Assembly: GCA_041394945.1 (NCBI GenBank)
Contig: JAWKHH010000001.1
Location: 1,302,001-1,366,000, forward strand
DNA length: 64,000 nucleotides
Source: Bryobacteraceae bacterium
Lineage (GTDB): Bacteria > Acidobacteriota > Terriglobia > Bryobacterales > Bryobacteraceae
Reading direction: 5' to 3'
In this document: positions 29,331 to 35,977 of the stretch, piece by piece
How the letters are laid out: each line of letters begins with the position of its first letter
How positions within the stretch are numbered: position 1 is the stretch's first letter
The notes under the pieces: generated by a model
What the model was told of the DNA's origin: nothing
Seen by the model: the letters and a program-made list of their open reading frames with translations, nothing else
Database searches by the model: none
Position numbers and translations under genes: made by a program

Positions 29331-29645
29331 ATGAACAAACTGTCTATCGCTCTTTGCCTATTGGCGTTTTCCACAACGGTTCTTGCCGACGATCCGTTTC
29401 CGTGTCCCGAGTGCGGGCCTGGCCTTCAGCTCGCCCTCGCCGACGATCCGTTCCCGTGCCCCGAATGCGGACCGGGCCTCCAGCTCGCCCTTGCCGACGA
29501 TCCGTTCCCGTGCCCCGAATGCGGACCGGGCCTCCAGCTCGCCCTTGCCGACGATCCGTTCCCGTGCCCCGAATGCGGCCCGGGCCTGCAGTTCGCCCTT
29601 GCCGACGATCCGTTCCCGTGCCCCGAATGCGGCCCCGTCGTCTAG
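29331..29645 (+). CDS. Secreted small protein of five CPEC repeats
   Basis: 104 residues: a clear signal peptide (MNKLSIALCLLAFSTTVLA) followed by four full and one shortened copy of the 18-residue unit DDPFPCPECGPGLQLALA. Each unit has one CxxC pair, two acidic residues and a hydrophobic end. The residues before each new unit (LA, or ALA) repeat the signal-peptidase-like context of the leader, so serial processing is possible. AGGAGG at 29315-29320 sits 10 bases before ATG 29331; an in-frame TTG at 29325 is too close to it. I do not recognise a family. Possible roles are metal or redox binding, a multi-core precursor of a modified peptide, or a structural secreted peptide. No modifying enzyme is adjacent. 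Confidence 0.75.
   Translation: MNKLSIALCLLAFSTTVLADDPFPCPECGPGLQLALADDPFPCPECGPGLQLALADDPFPCPECGPGLQLALADDPFPCPECGPGLQFALADDPFPCPECGPVV
29388..29645 (+). repeat. 54-bp in-frame tandem repeat, 4.8 copies
   Basis: Copies begin at 29388, 29442, 29496, 29550 and 29604 (the last is 42 bases with the stop). Copies two and three are identical at the DNA level. Copy one differs mainly at third codon positions, which shows selection on the protein and recent homogenisation among the inner copies. The period is exactly 18 codons and there are no spacers, so this is a coding repeat and not a CRISPR array. Confidence 0.95.
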
Positions 29646-29746
29646 GCGATTTCTTACAAACCAAGTGGGCTCGCGGCCAAGCGCATCGAAGCCGGACAGC
29701 GGCCTCGATGATACACTGAACGCGGGCCCTTCCAGCCCCTTTTCGC

Positions 29747-30520
29747 ATGGGCAACTGGGAACAATCCGCTTGGCTGTTGAGTTTTTGCGCCCAAATCCTT
29801 TTCGCCCTCGCGGCGTGGTGGCGGCGCCTGCACTATCCGTTCCTGCATGCTTGGCTCTGGGCCTCGACGGTCCGGACGATCGCGCTCCGGGCCGTCGGCA
29901 TGCGGCATGAGCAGGCTTACCTGAACTTGTACATGTTCACTGACCCGCTGCTGATGGCGTTGCTTGCCGCGGTGGTTCTCGAAGTGTTTCAGCAACGCTC
30001 GAAGGGCCTTGTCCTCATCGGCCGGGCCGGGAACATCCTCTTCGCGATCCTCGTGCTGGTGGCCGCGGGAATCACCGCCGTCACGTTTCTCTCCGGGGAC
30101 CAAGCTCCCCGAGCGGCGGCGATCGCTTCTCTGGTTGCTTTCCGGCGCACTGGATTGACGCTTCTTTTCGGGTTTCTTGTTGTAGCGTTTCTGTTTTTTC
30201 AGATGTACCCGGCGCCGGGGAAGCCGAATCTGCGCACCCACCACGCTCTCCTCACCATCTACTTCACGGGGCCGCTGGCGGCGATGATCGGAATTTGGTT
30301 TGACCCGCTACGCACCGCGGTCTACAACGTGGGTGCGCTGGCCGCGAGCGCGGGCAGCTACCTGGCGTGGACGCTTCTCATGAAGGCGGAGGGAGAGACG
30401 GATCCGGAGACGCCAAGTCCCGGCAGGGCGGCGGCTCTGGAGCGGGAAGCCGGAGAAATGGTCCGGCATTTGCAAGCGGCCGCTAAGCAGGCGCGGCGTC
30501 CCGGTCCTCCCACAAGTTGA
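29747..30520 (+). CDS. Hypothetical multi-pass membrane protein
   Basis: 257 residues with about seven hydrophobic segments (for example SAWLLSFCAQILFALAAWW, DPLLMALLAAVVLEVF, NILFAILVLVAAGITAV, LLFGFLVVAFLFF) and a hydrophilic C-terminal helix. The alternating pattern and lack of charged motifs resemble small conserved acidobacterial membrane proteins of unknown role. No enzyme motif is visible. Its last 38 bases overlap the convergent downstream gene. About 100 bases separate it from the CPEC-repeat gene, so co-transcription with that gene is possible. Confidence 0.65.
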   Translation: MGNWEQSAWLLSFCAQILFALAAWWRRLHYPFLHAWLWASTVRTIALRAVGMRHEQAYLNLYMFTDPLLMALLAAVVLEVFQQRSKGLVLIGRAGNILFAILVLVAAGITAVTFLSGDQAPRAAAIASLVAFRRTGLTLLFGFLVVAFLFFQMYPAPGKPNLRTHHALLTIYFTGPLAAMIGIWFDPLRTAVYNVGALAASAGSYLAWTLLMKAEGETDPETPSPGRAAALEREAGEMVRHLQAAAKQARRPGPPTS

Positions 30521-30938
30521 GAGAATCGGCCAGTTCCATCCCCGCCGTCAGCCAGCGGCTCTTGCCGGCCACCGTCTTGGGATTCGGAAAAACGAGCGCG
30601 TACCCGCCGAAAGCGGCCAATTGAAAAAGATACCATCGAGCGAGGAACTCGAAGCGGACAATCGAACCCAGGTCGATATTGCCGACAGCGGCCATTGCGC
30701 GCCGGCGGCCGGCGATCCGCCGGCTCAAATCGCGAACAACACTGGCGAAAACGCCCACGCGCCGACGGCGGTAGCGCCGGGCAATCTCACGCCCGGCCGA
30801 GGTTTCCACGAAGGCGTCGTCGCGCCCATCCATGAGACGTTCCAATAGCCGCCGCCACTCCTCGCGGCCGACGAAATCAATCTCCCTTTTCTGGTAATAC
30901 CCAGAAGCGGCTCGACTTCTTTCGGAATCCGAATTCAT
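30483..30938 (-). CDS. Hypothetical protein, 151 residues
   Basis: An Arg-rich N-terminal half (REIARRYRRRRVGVFASVVRDLSRRIAGRRR) precedes a more hydrophobic C-terminal half (FEFLARWYLFQLAAFGGYALVF) that could be one membrane-associated segment. I recognise no domain. It is convergent with the membrane-protein gene to its left and overlaps it by 38 bases, which lowers confidence in one of the two 3' ends. Confidence 0.5.
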   Translation of the reverse strand: MNSDSERSRAASGYYQKREIDFVGREEWRRLLERLMDGRDDAFVETSAGREIARRYRRRRVGVFASVVRDLSRRIAGRRRAMAAVGNIDLGSIVRFEFLARWYLFQLAAFGGYALVFPNPKTVAGKSRWLTAGMELADSLNLWEDRDAAPA

Positions 30939-31019
30939 ATTCCCATAAAACTTTACTATCCCGATTCCGCCGAGTCAAGCCCACGCAATCAGGCGCAAAG
31001 TCACGAACGGGCGCGCCCG

Positions 31020-31370
31020 TCAGACACCAGGTGCGAGTCTTCCGAGGTGAGACGCAGCCACGATCAGGGCGACGAGATTCCATGCCACGACAATGGCGAA
31101 CATGAGATTGATCCGCGCCAGAAGACGGTGCTTGCGCAGCCATACGCAATAGAGCCCGAGGGCGAGCGCGCAGACTTTCACCGCGGCGAGGCCGGCGATT
31201 GGCGAGGGAGCCACCAGGAGCGCCATCCGCACCAGCGGGTTGCCCTCTTCGACGCCGACCAACAGGAACGCGATCGTCGTGAGGAAGTCGAGGACCTGTA
31301 GGTAGGAATACTGAATTGCGAGCCCAGTTGCCGGTGCCATTGTTACTATGGTGCCCGCTGGAGTGCTCAT
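31020..31370 (-). CDS. Small membrane protein, DUF5658-like
   Basis: About 116 residues with three hydrophobic segments (YLQVLDFLTTIAFLLVG, MALLVAPSPIAGLAAVKVCALALGLY, INLMFAIVVAWNLVALIVAA). The pattern LQVLDFLTT followed by EGNPLVR resembles the DUF5658 family of small membrane proteins, whose role is unknown. The frame continues to a TTG at 31406, but ATG 31370 is the more natural start. Monocistronic by position. Confidence 0.65.
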   Translation of the reverse strand: MSTPAGTIVTMAPATGLAIQYSYLQVLDFLTTIAFLLVGVEEGNPLVRMALLVAPSPIAGLAAVKVCALALGLYCVWLRKHRLLARINLMFAIVVAWNLVALIVAASHLGRLAPGV

Positions 31371-31518
31371 GGCGGAATAGTACAAAACGGAGAAAGGAAA
31401 AGACAATAGTACACTTCAGAAGGCTGGTACCGTGTACTAAGGTGTTCGGGTGAGGAAGCGGATCCACGTCCCCCCCATCGGGAAAATCGGCGATTCCAGG
31501 GATTGCGCGGTGTGAGAA

Positions 31519-31902
31519 CTAGCGGCGGTTCTTCCGCCGCTCCTCGCGTTCCGCAAGGTATCGGTTGAACGCGGCCTGCTGCGTGTCGTCGAGGAGCCGG
31601 CGAATCTGGGACGTCTGAAGTTGCTCGATGGCCTGATATTCGGGCCGATGCTTCTCGTGCAGTTCCCGGTACAGCAGCCGGGTGGAATCGAGCACCCCGA
31701 TAAATTTCTCCATCTGTTCGGCAGACAGGTGGAGACGGCTTTGCATTTCGTTGAGGTACTGCTTCCGGTATTCGTCCGAGCGGTTGGTGTTGGCGCGGAC
31801 GACCTTGGAGGAGTAGAGCCAGTGCCCGAGAGCACCCACGGCGATCCCCGATCCGAAGGTCAGCAAGACGTAGGCAGCGGCGGTGAGATTGAAGCGGCGC
31901 AC
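31519..31902 (-). CDS. CpxP/Spy-like periplasmic helical protein
   Basis: 127 residues: one N-terminal membrane or signal segment (AAAYVLLTFGSGIAVGALGHWLY) and a highly charged helical rest. LHLSAEQMEKFIGVLDS and RRLLDDTQQAAFNRYLAEREERR resemble the LTxxQ-type helices of CpxP, Spy and heavy-metal-resistance (CnrR/ZraP-like) proteins. It follows the putative anti-sigma gene with a 3-base gap, so it probably belongs to the ECF sigma operon as an envelope-stress output or sensor. Confidence 0.6.
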   Translation of the reverse strand: MRRFNLTAAAYVLLTFGSGIAVGALGHWLYSSKVVRANTNRSDEYRKQYLNEMQSRLHLSAEQMEKFIGVLDSTRLLYRELHEKHRPEYQAIEQLQTSQIRRLLDDTQQAAFNRYLAEREERRKNRR

Positions 31903-31905
31903 GAT

Positions 31906-32265
31906 CTACTTCTGGACTCCGCCATCGTCGGGCGGCATGTAGCTGACGAAGGCAACGACTTCGGATTCGGCGTCGGCGCCGAGCACGTCCACATAAGACA
32001 TGGAATCGACACTGGTACGGGGCTCGGAAAACGGTACGAACTGGAGGGCGACAATGAGGAGGCAGGCCGTCGCGGCCGCCGTTGCGAGATTCCGGGCGTA
32101 GATGCGCAGCTTGCTCGTGATTCCCCGCCGGGCGTCAATCCGCTTCCACAGCTCGGGCATGAATCCGGCGCTAGGGTCGACGCCGGGACAGGCGGAGCGG
32201 TAGCTCGCAAACACCGCGTCGAGACCACGACCCGGTTCGGAACCGTTTTCGAATCGCAAACTCAT
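31906..32265 (-). CDS. Putative membrane anti-sigma factor
   Basis: 119 residues with a cytoplasmic N-terminal part, one transmembrane helix (LATAAATACLLIVALQFVPF) and a short outer part. It lies 16 bases downstream of the ECF sigma gene, the usual place for a cognate anti-sigma factor. The His-x3-Cys-x2-Cys zinc motif of ZAS-type anti-sigmas is absent, so the assignment rests on size, topology and position. Confidence 0.55.
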   Translation of the reverse strand: MSLRFENGSEPGRGLDAVFASYRSACPGVDPSAGFMPELWKRIDARRGITSKLRIYARNLATAAATACLLIVALQFVPFSEPRTSVDSMSYVDVLGADAESEVVAFVSYMPPDDGGVQK

Positions 32266-32281
32266 CGCACCGTCCTCTCTA

Positions 32282-32893
32282 TCATACGTCAGCCCCCTTG
32301 GCTTTCGCGGTCGACGCCTCCGCGAGCTGGGCCGCCTGTGATCGCTCGTAAGCCTTTAACACACGCTGGCGAGCCCGGAAGAGCCGCACCTTCAGCGCGT
32401 TCTCGTTGACGCCGTAGATCGCCTCGAGCTCCTTGAGCGACAACCCTTCCACTTCCTTGAGCGTCAACAGGATCTGATCGTCTTCGCTCACTTCGCCGAG
32501 CAGGGCCTGAACAAAATCACGAACCTCCGCAGCCTGCCTGCGGTCGGAATCCACCCGGCCGCTCTGCGCAGCATCTGCCAGGACGACCTGCTGCTCGCTC
32601 AAATCCGACATCCGCGACTCCTGCCGGCGTTTCCGCTTCCGCAAGTAGTCGTAGGCGGCGTTCACGGTCAGCCGGTATAGCCACGGCTCGAATACTTCGG
32701 CGGACCGAAGCTGGTCGAGCGAGTAGTACAGCCGCACAAAAACCTCCTGCGCGACATCTTCCACATCCTCGGGCCGCCCGATTAACCTCGAGATGGTGCC
32801 AAGGATTCGTTTGCGGTACACACGGACGATTTCGTTGAAAGCCGCGTCGTCGCCCTGCTGCGCCCGCTCGATCGTGCTGTGTTCACACTGCAT
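32282..32893 (-). CDS. ECF-type RNA polymerase sigma factor (RpoE-like)
   Basis: 203 residues. Region 2 is seen in DAAFNEIVRVYRKRILGTISRL and the highly conserved DVEDVAQEVFVRLYYSLDQLR, with WLYRLTVNAAYDYLRKRKRR following. Region 4 is the helix-turn-helix LTLKEVEGLSLKELEAIYG and NENALKVRLFRARQRVL. It should direct polymerase to envelope-stress or similar promoters, controlled by the membrane protein encoded next to it. A perfect hairpin abuts its start codon. Confidence 0.88.
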   Translation of the reverse strand: MQCEHSTIERAQQGDDAAFNEIVRVYRKRILGTISRLIGRPEDVEDVAQEVFVRLYYSLDQLRSAEVFEPWLYRLTVNAAYDYLRKRKRRQESRMSDLSEQQVVLADAAQSGRVDSDRRQAAEVRDFVQALLGEVSEDDQILLTLKEVEGLSLKELEAIYGVNENALKVRLFRARQRVLKAYERSQAAQLAEASTAKAKGADV

Positions 32894-32910
32894 CCGGCTA
32901 GACGAGCCGG
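32894..32910 (-). promoter_or_regulatory. Hairpin touching the sigma-factor start codon
   Basis: CCGGCT (32894-32899) and AGCCGG (32905-32910) form a perfect 6-bp stem with a 5-base loop directly before the ATG at 32893, where the ribosome-binding site should be. No Shine-Dalgarno sequence is visible outside it. It may limit translation of the sigma factor. Confidence 0.4.
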
Positions 32911-33014
32911 GTAGCCAATACCATCACGTCAACGGATTAGGCGCACCGGCTCATGTCCAGGTTACAAGGCTCCGTGCCTTCGCGTAAAGTCAATTTTTGT
33001 TAGGGTTCCCTCGG

Positions 33015-33191
33015 TCAGGCGGCTTGCGGGGGCGTGGCTGACGGCTGCTCTCTCAACAGCCGGACATTACGTTCGTAGCGTTCCAAGGCCGTAATCAGGT
33101 CTTCGACAATCCTGCGGCGCTCATACAGGCTGGCCAGATCGGCGTCTGTCAGATCCGAAAAAATTCCCTCTTTACGAATGCGGTACGACAT
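33015..33191 (-). CDS. Small helical protein, 58 residues
   Basis: A complete short frame from ATG 33191 to TGA. The product starts MSYRIRKEGIFSDLTDADL and continues as one long charged helix (ERRRIVEDLITALERYERN), probably a coiled coil, with a Pro/Ala tail. I recognise no family. No ribosome-binding site is visible; a possible promoter lies so close (TTGTCA and TATGCT on the minus strand) that the message could be leaderless. Two short palindromes precede it. Confidence 0.5.
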   Translation of the reverse strand: MSYRIRKEGIFSDLTDADLASLYERRRIVEDLITALERYERNVRLLREQPSATPPQAA

Positions 33192-33193
33192 AT

Positions 33194-33228
33194 CACTAGC
33201 ATAGTGGTACTAGTAATACTATTGACAA
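33194..33228 (-). promoter_or_regulatory. Two palindromes overlapping a possible promoter
   Basis: CACTA-GCA-TAGTG at 33194-33206 and TAGTA-A-TACTA at 33211-33221 lie between a minus-strand TTGTCA (33223-33228) and the ATG of the 58-residue gene. They look like binding sites for a dimeric regulator. The candidate -10, TATGCT at 33198-33203, has a long 19-base spacer. Confidence 0.35.
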
Positions 33229-33267
33229 GCCTCTCTTTTGAGGGTTTGCGCTTCCCCCGCAAACGCC

Positions 33268-33765
33268 TTAGTGGGCCGCGGACGCGCGCGCTGGCGCGAT
33301 GAGTACGGGCTTCGACCCTTCCGGCAGCGGCACGAGCATGTCTTCTTTGCGTTGAATCAACGTGGCGGTGTCGTACGCTGCCAATTCAAACCCGTGGCCG
33401 TGCGTAATCGCATCCGTGGGGCACGCCTCCACGCAGTACCCGCAAAAAATACAGCGTGAATAGTCGATGTTGTACACCGAAGCATACCGCTCGCCGCCGC
33501 TGATTCGCGCCTTCTCGGTGTTCTCTTCCGCCTCAATGTAGATGCACTCCACCGGACACGCCGCTGCGCAGAGAAAACAGGCAACGCATTTTTCGAGCCC
33601 GTACTCGTCCCGCTGCAGCACATGTTTCCCGCGAAACCGTTCCTGAAACACCGGCGGAACATCGGGATAGTCCTCGGTCACGGTCGGCTGCATCATCTCT
33701 TTTAGCGTGATGCCCAAGCCCTTGACGATGGCGCTCGCCGAATCGACCACCTGTTTGATCGCCAT
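33268..33765 (-). CDS. nuoI: NADH-quinone oxidoreductase subunit I (ferredoxin-like)
   Basis: 165 residues with two [4Fe-4S] motifs, CVACFLCAAACPVEC and CIFCGYCVEACPTDA, preceded by the NuoI-type N-terminus (LGITLKEMMQPTVTEDYPD) and ERFRGKHVLQRDEYGLEKC. In complex I this subunit carries clusters N6a and N6b at the membrane arm junction. No other nuo gene is adjacent, so it is either a detached member of the complex or a paralogue for another redox enzyme. Confidence 0.85.
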   Translation of the reverse strand: MAIKQVVDSASAIVKGLGITLKEMMQPTVTEDYPDVPPVFQERFRGKHVLQRDEYGLEKCVACFLCAAACPVECIYIEAEENTEKARISGGERYASVYNIDYSRCIFCGYCVEACPTDAITHGHGFELAAYDTATLIQRKEDMLVPLPEGSKPVLIAPARASAAH

Positions 33766-33819
33766 AAACTCCTTCAGTTTAGCACCGCTCCCGCCCGGGA
33801 AGCCTCAGTTTCTGGAACC

Positions 33820-34287
33820 TCAACCAGGCTTGCTGGCGGGAACCCGATCCTCGCTCCGGAACGGAGCCACGCCGGCGCGCTCCCCCGCCGCTTCGAGGTC
33901 GGCGCGAGAGAATCCGGTCCACGCGCGGCCGACGGTTCCATCCGCCTCGATCAGAAACGAAGTTGGCACGTGTGAGATCCCGTAGGCATTGGCGGCGGCG
34001 AACCCGGTCGACTCATCGTCGATCAAAGGCTCGATCCGTTCCACTCCGAAACGCCGTCCGAACGCGGCCGCATGGGGTCCGCTGTTCTGCGAAACACCCA
34101 CCACGCGAAGGCCGCCGCCGGACGCCAGCCGGTCCACGTACGGCATCGCCAATTGGCAGGTGGGGCACGACACTTTATAGAACACGACCAACACCGCCCC
34201 GCCGGCAAGAGCTTCTTCGAGCGTGAATCGCGACCCGCCGGCGGTGCTGAGCGAAATCTCCGGCGCTTTGCTTCCTGGCTGGATCAT
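33820..34287 (-). CDS. Thioredoxin-fold peroxiredoxin/TlpA-like protein
   Basis: 155 residues with an AhpC/TSA-type thioredoxin fold. The redox site is C41-P-T-C44 in VVFYKVSCPTCQLAMPYVDRL, and the cis-Pro loop is in GISHVPTSFLIEADGTV. No signal peptide, so it is cytoplasmic. It sits 9 bases downstream of the CoA-disulfide-reductase-like gene on the same strand; the pair may form a thiol-redox unit in which the flavoprotein supplies electrons. Peroxidase and thiol-reductase activity cannot be told apart here. Confidence 0.75.
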   Translation of the reverse strand: MIQPGSKAPEISLSTAGGSRFTLEEALAGGAVLVVFYKVSCPTCQLAMPYVDRLASGGGLRVVGVSQNSGPHAAAFGRRFGVERIEPLIDDESTGFAAANAYGISHVPTSFLIEADGTVGRAWTGFSRADLEAAGERAGVAPFRSEDRVPASKPG

Positions 34288-34296
34288 AGGACGGCT

Positions 34297-35559
34297 TCAG
34301 TTTAGCAATTTCAGCAGTTGGCGGCCGGCGAGGAGAAGCGGATCCCAGGGCGGCGAATATGGCGGCGCGTAGGCCAGATCGAGCCCCGCGAACCCCTCCG
34401 CATCCATACCGGCGCCAAGGGCGGTGGCAATCGTGTTGACCCGGCCCTCTACGCCGTACTCCCCGATCACGGCGCCTCCCAGCAGGCGGCCGGAAATGCG
34501 GTCGGCGACAAGCTGAACCGACGCCGGACGCCCGCAAAAATACGCGGCGCGATCCCGGGCGTCAATGATCGCCGTCACCGGCTGAAAGCCTTCCTGACGC
34601 GCCTGCCCCTCGCTGAGGCCGGTTAGTCCGATGCCGAGTCCGCAAACCCGGACGATCGATGTGCCGGCGATCCCGGGGAAGCGTTCAAGCCGCCCGGCGG
34701 CGGCAGCGCCGGCGACTCGACCCGTTTTGTTCGCGGTGGTCCCCAGCGGCATCCACACCGGGCGGCCCGTGACGCGATGCGTCACTTCGATGCAGTCTCC
34801 GGCGGCGTACACGGAACCGAGATTGGTCTCCATGCGATCGGTGACCCGAATGGCGCCGCTGCGGCCGGTTTCGACGCCCGCCTCGGCCGCCAGCCCCACG
34901 TTCGGCCGAAGGCCCGCCGCCCACACCAGGCACTCACCGGCGGCCGCTGCTCGAATTCGCTCGTTGAGCCGCACTTCCACGCGGCAGCGTTCGAGGTGGC
35001 GCACGATGCGCCCGGTCAGCCACGGATCGGCGCGGTCGAGCAGATCCGGACCGGCATGCGACAGGGCGACCCGGCGCCCCCGCGCGCGCAGAGCTTCCAC
35101 GGCCTCCAGCCCGATGTATCCGCCGCCGGCCACGCGCGCCTCGCCCGGCTTGGTGGTCTCGAGATGCTCCCGAAGGTGGATGGCCCCGGCGAGCGTCGAC
35201 ATCGAAAACGAACCCTCCGGACCAGGCTCGGCACGCGCGCCGCAGGCGATCACCAGCTTGTCGTAGGCGAGTTCTTCCCCTCCGGCCAGACGAACGCGGC
35301 GCGCCGCGTGACGGATAGCGACCGCTTCCTTGCCGGTCCGAACGTCGATCTGCATCCGGGAAAAGTACTCCGGCGGCCGGGCAAGCAGCCACGCCCAATC
35401 GGGCACGCGGCCCTCGACGAAATAGGGCAACCCGCAAAGACCCAGAGAAACTACGTTGGATTTCTCGAGTACCGTGACGTCGAGACGAGGGTCGAGCCGG
35501 CGGGCATGGGTCGCGGCGCTTAGCCCGGCCGCCGAAGCGCCGATCACCAGGAGACGCAT
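34297..35559 (-). CDS. FAD-dependent pyridine nucleotide-disulfide oxidoreductase (CoA disulfide reductase-like)
   Basis: 420 residues. The FAD-binding Rossmann motif is VIGASAAGLSAA at the N-terminus, a second nucleotide-binding motif is GGGYIGLEAVEAL, and the FAD C-terminal motif is GSVYAAGDCIEV. C42 in SLGLCGLPYF is at the position of the single redox-active Cys of CoA disulfide reductases and NADH peroxidases, which work through a cysteine-CoA or sulfenic-acid intermediate. The C-terminal dimerisation domain is present. It is followed by the thioredoxin-fold gene. Confidence 0.8.
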   Translation of the reverse strand: MRLLVIGASAAGLSAATHARRLDPRLDVTVLEKSNVVSLGLCGLPYFVEGRVPDWAWLLARPPEYFSRMQIDVRTGKEAVAIRHAARRVRLAGGEELAYDKLVIACGARAEPGPEGSFSMSTLAGAIHLREHLETTKPGEARVAGGGYIGLEAVEALRARGRRVALSHAGPDLLDRADPWLTGRIVRHLERCRVEVRLNERIRAAAAGECLVWAAGLRPNVGLAAEAGVETGRSGAIRVTDRMETNLGSVYAAGDCIEVTHRVTGRPVWMPLGTTANKTGRVAGAAAAGRLERFPGIAGTSIVRVCGLGIGLTGLSEGQARQEGFQPVTAIIDARDRAAYFCGRPASVQLVADRISGRLLGGAVIGEYGVEGRVNTIATALGAGMDAEGFAGLDLAYAPPYSPPWDPLLLAGRQLLKLLN

Positions 35560-35572
35560 CGAAACGCGCTGC

Positions 35573-35977
35573 TCATTCCTTCCGGTTTTGTTGAACGAAC
35601 GCGAGGATATCGAACTTCTTTTTTTCGCGGCCCGGAAAGAAGCTGTTCACCGCGTCCTGTTCGTCGTTGAACACCTCAAAGACGGTGGTGAGCTTGGTGA
35701 GAACCAGCAGTTCCACGTTCTTCCGCGAGAGGTTGAGAAGCTTGAGCGCGCCGCCGGCCTTGCGCAGCGTGGTGAAGCAGATCACCAGAGCCCCAAGGCC
35801 GGTGGAGTCAATAAAATCCACCCCTTCGAGGTTGAGGATCGCGTTCACCGCGCCAGCGTCGGAAGCTTCCTTGATTCGATCGCGCAGGACGCCCGTTTCC
35901 ACCCCGGCCACCAACCGGCCCTGCAGGTCGAAAATGGCCACGCCTTCGGTATCGCGCCGGGCGATCTCAAGACTCAT
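35573..35977 (-). CDS. STAS-domain anti-sigma factor antagonist
   Basis: 134 residues with one SpoIIAA-type STAS domain: VAIFDLQGRLVAGVE, then NLEGVDFIDSTGLGALV with the Ser that is phosphorylated by anti-sigma kinases in this family. Known members control partner-switching regulation of sigma factors or phosphatases. Its ATG overlaps the stop of the histidine kinase gene by 4 bases, so it is the third gene of that operon. Confidence 0.82.
   Translation of the reverse strand: MSLEIARRDTEGVAIFDLQGRLVAGVETGVLRDRIKEASDAGAVNAILNLEGVDFIDSTGLGALVICFTTLRKAGGALKLLNLSRKNVELLVLTKLTTVFEVFNDEQDAVNSFFPGREKKKFDILAFVQQNRKE

Noticed and set aside
29388..29645. Possible CRISPR array
   Set aside because: The 54-base units are contiguous without spacers, the period is a multiple of three, and they form one open frame with a signal peptide and ribosome-binding site.
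33222..33244. Plus-strand promoter starting with the perfect TTGACA at 33222
   Set aside because: No -10-like sequence follows at a normal distance and no plus-strand gene lies downstream.
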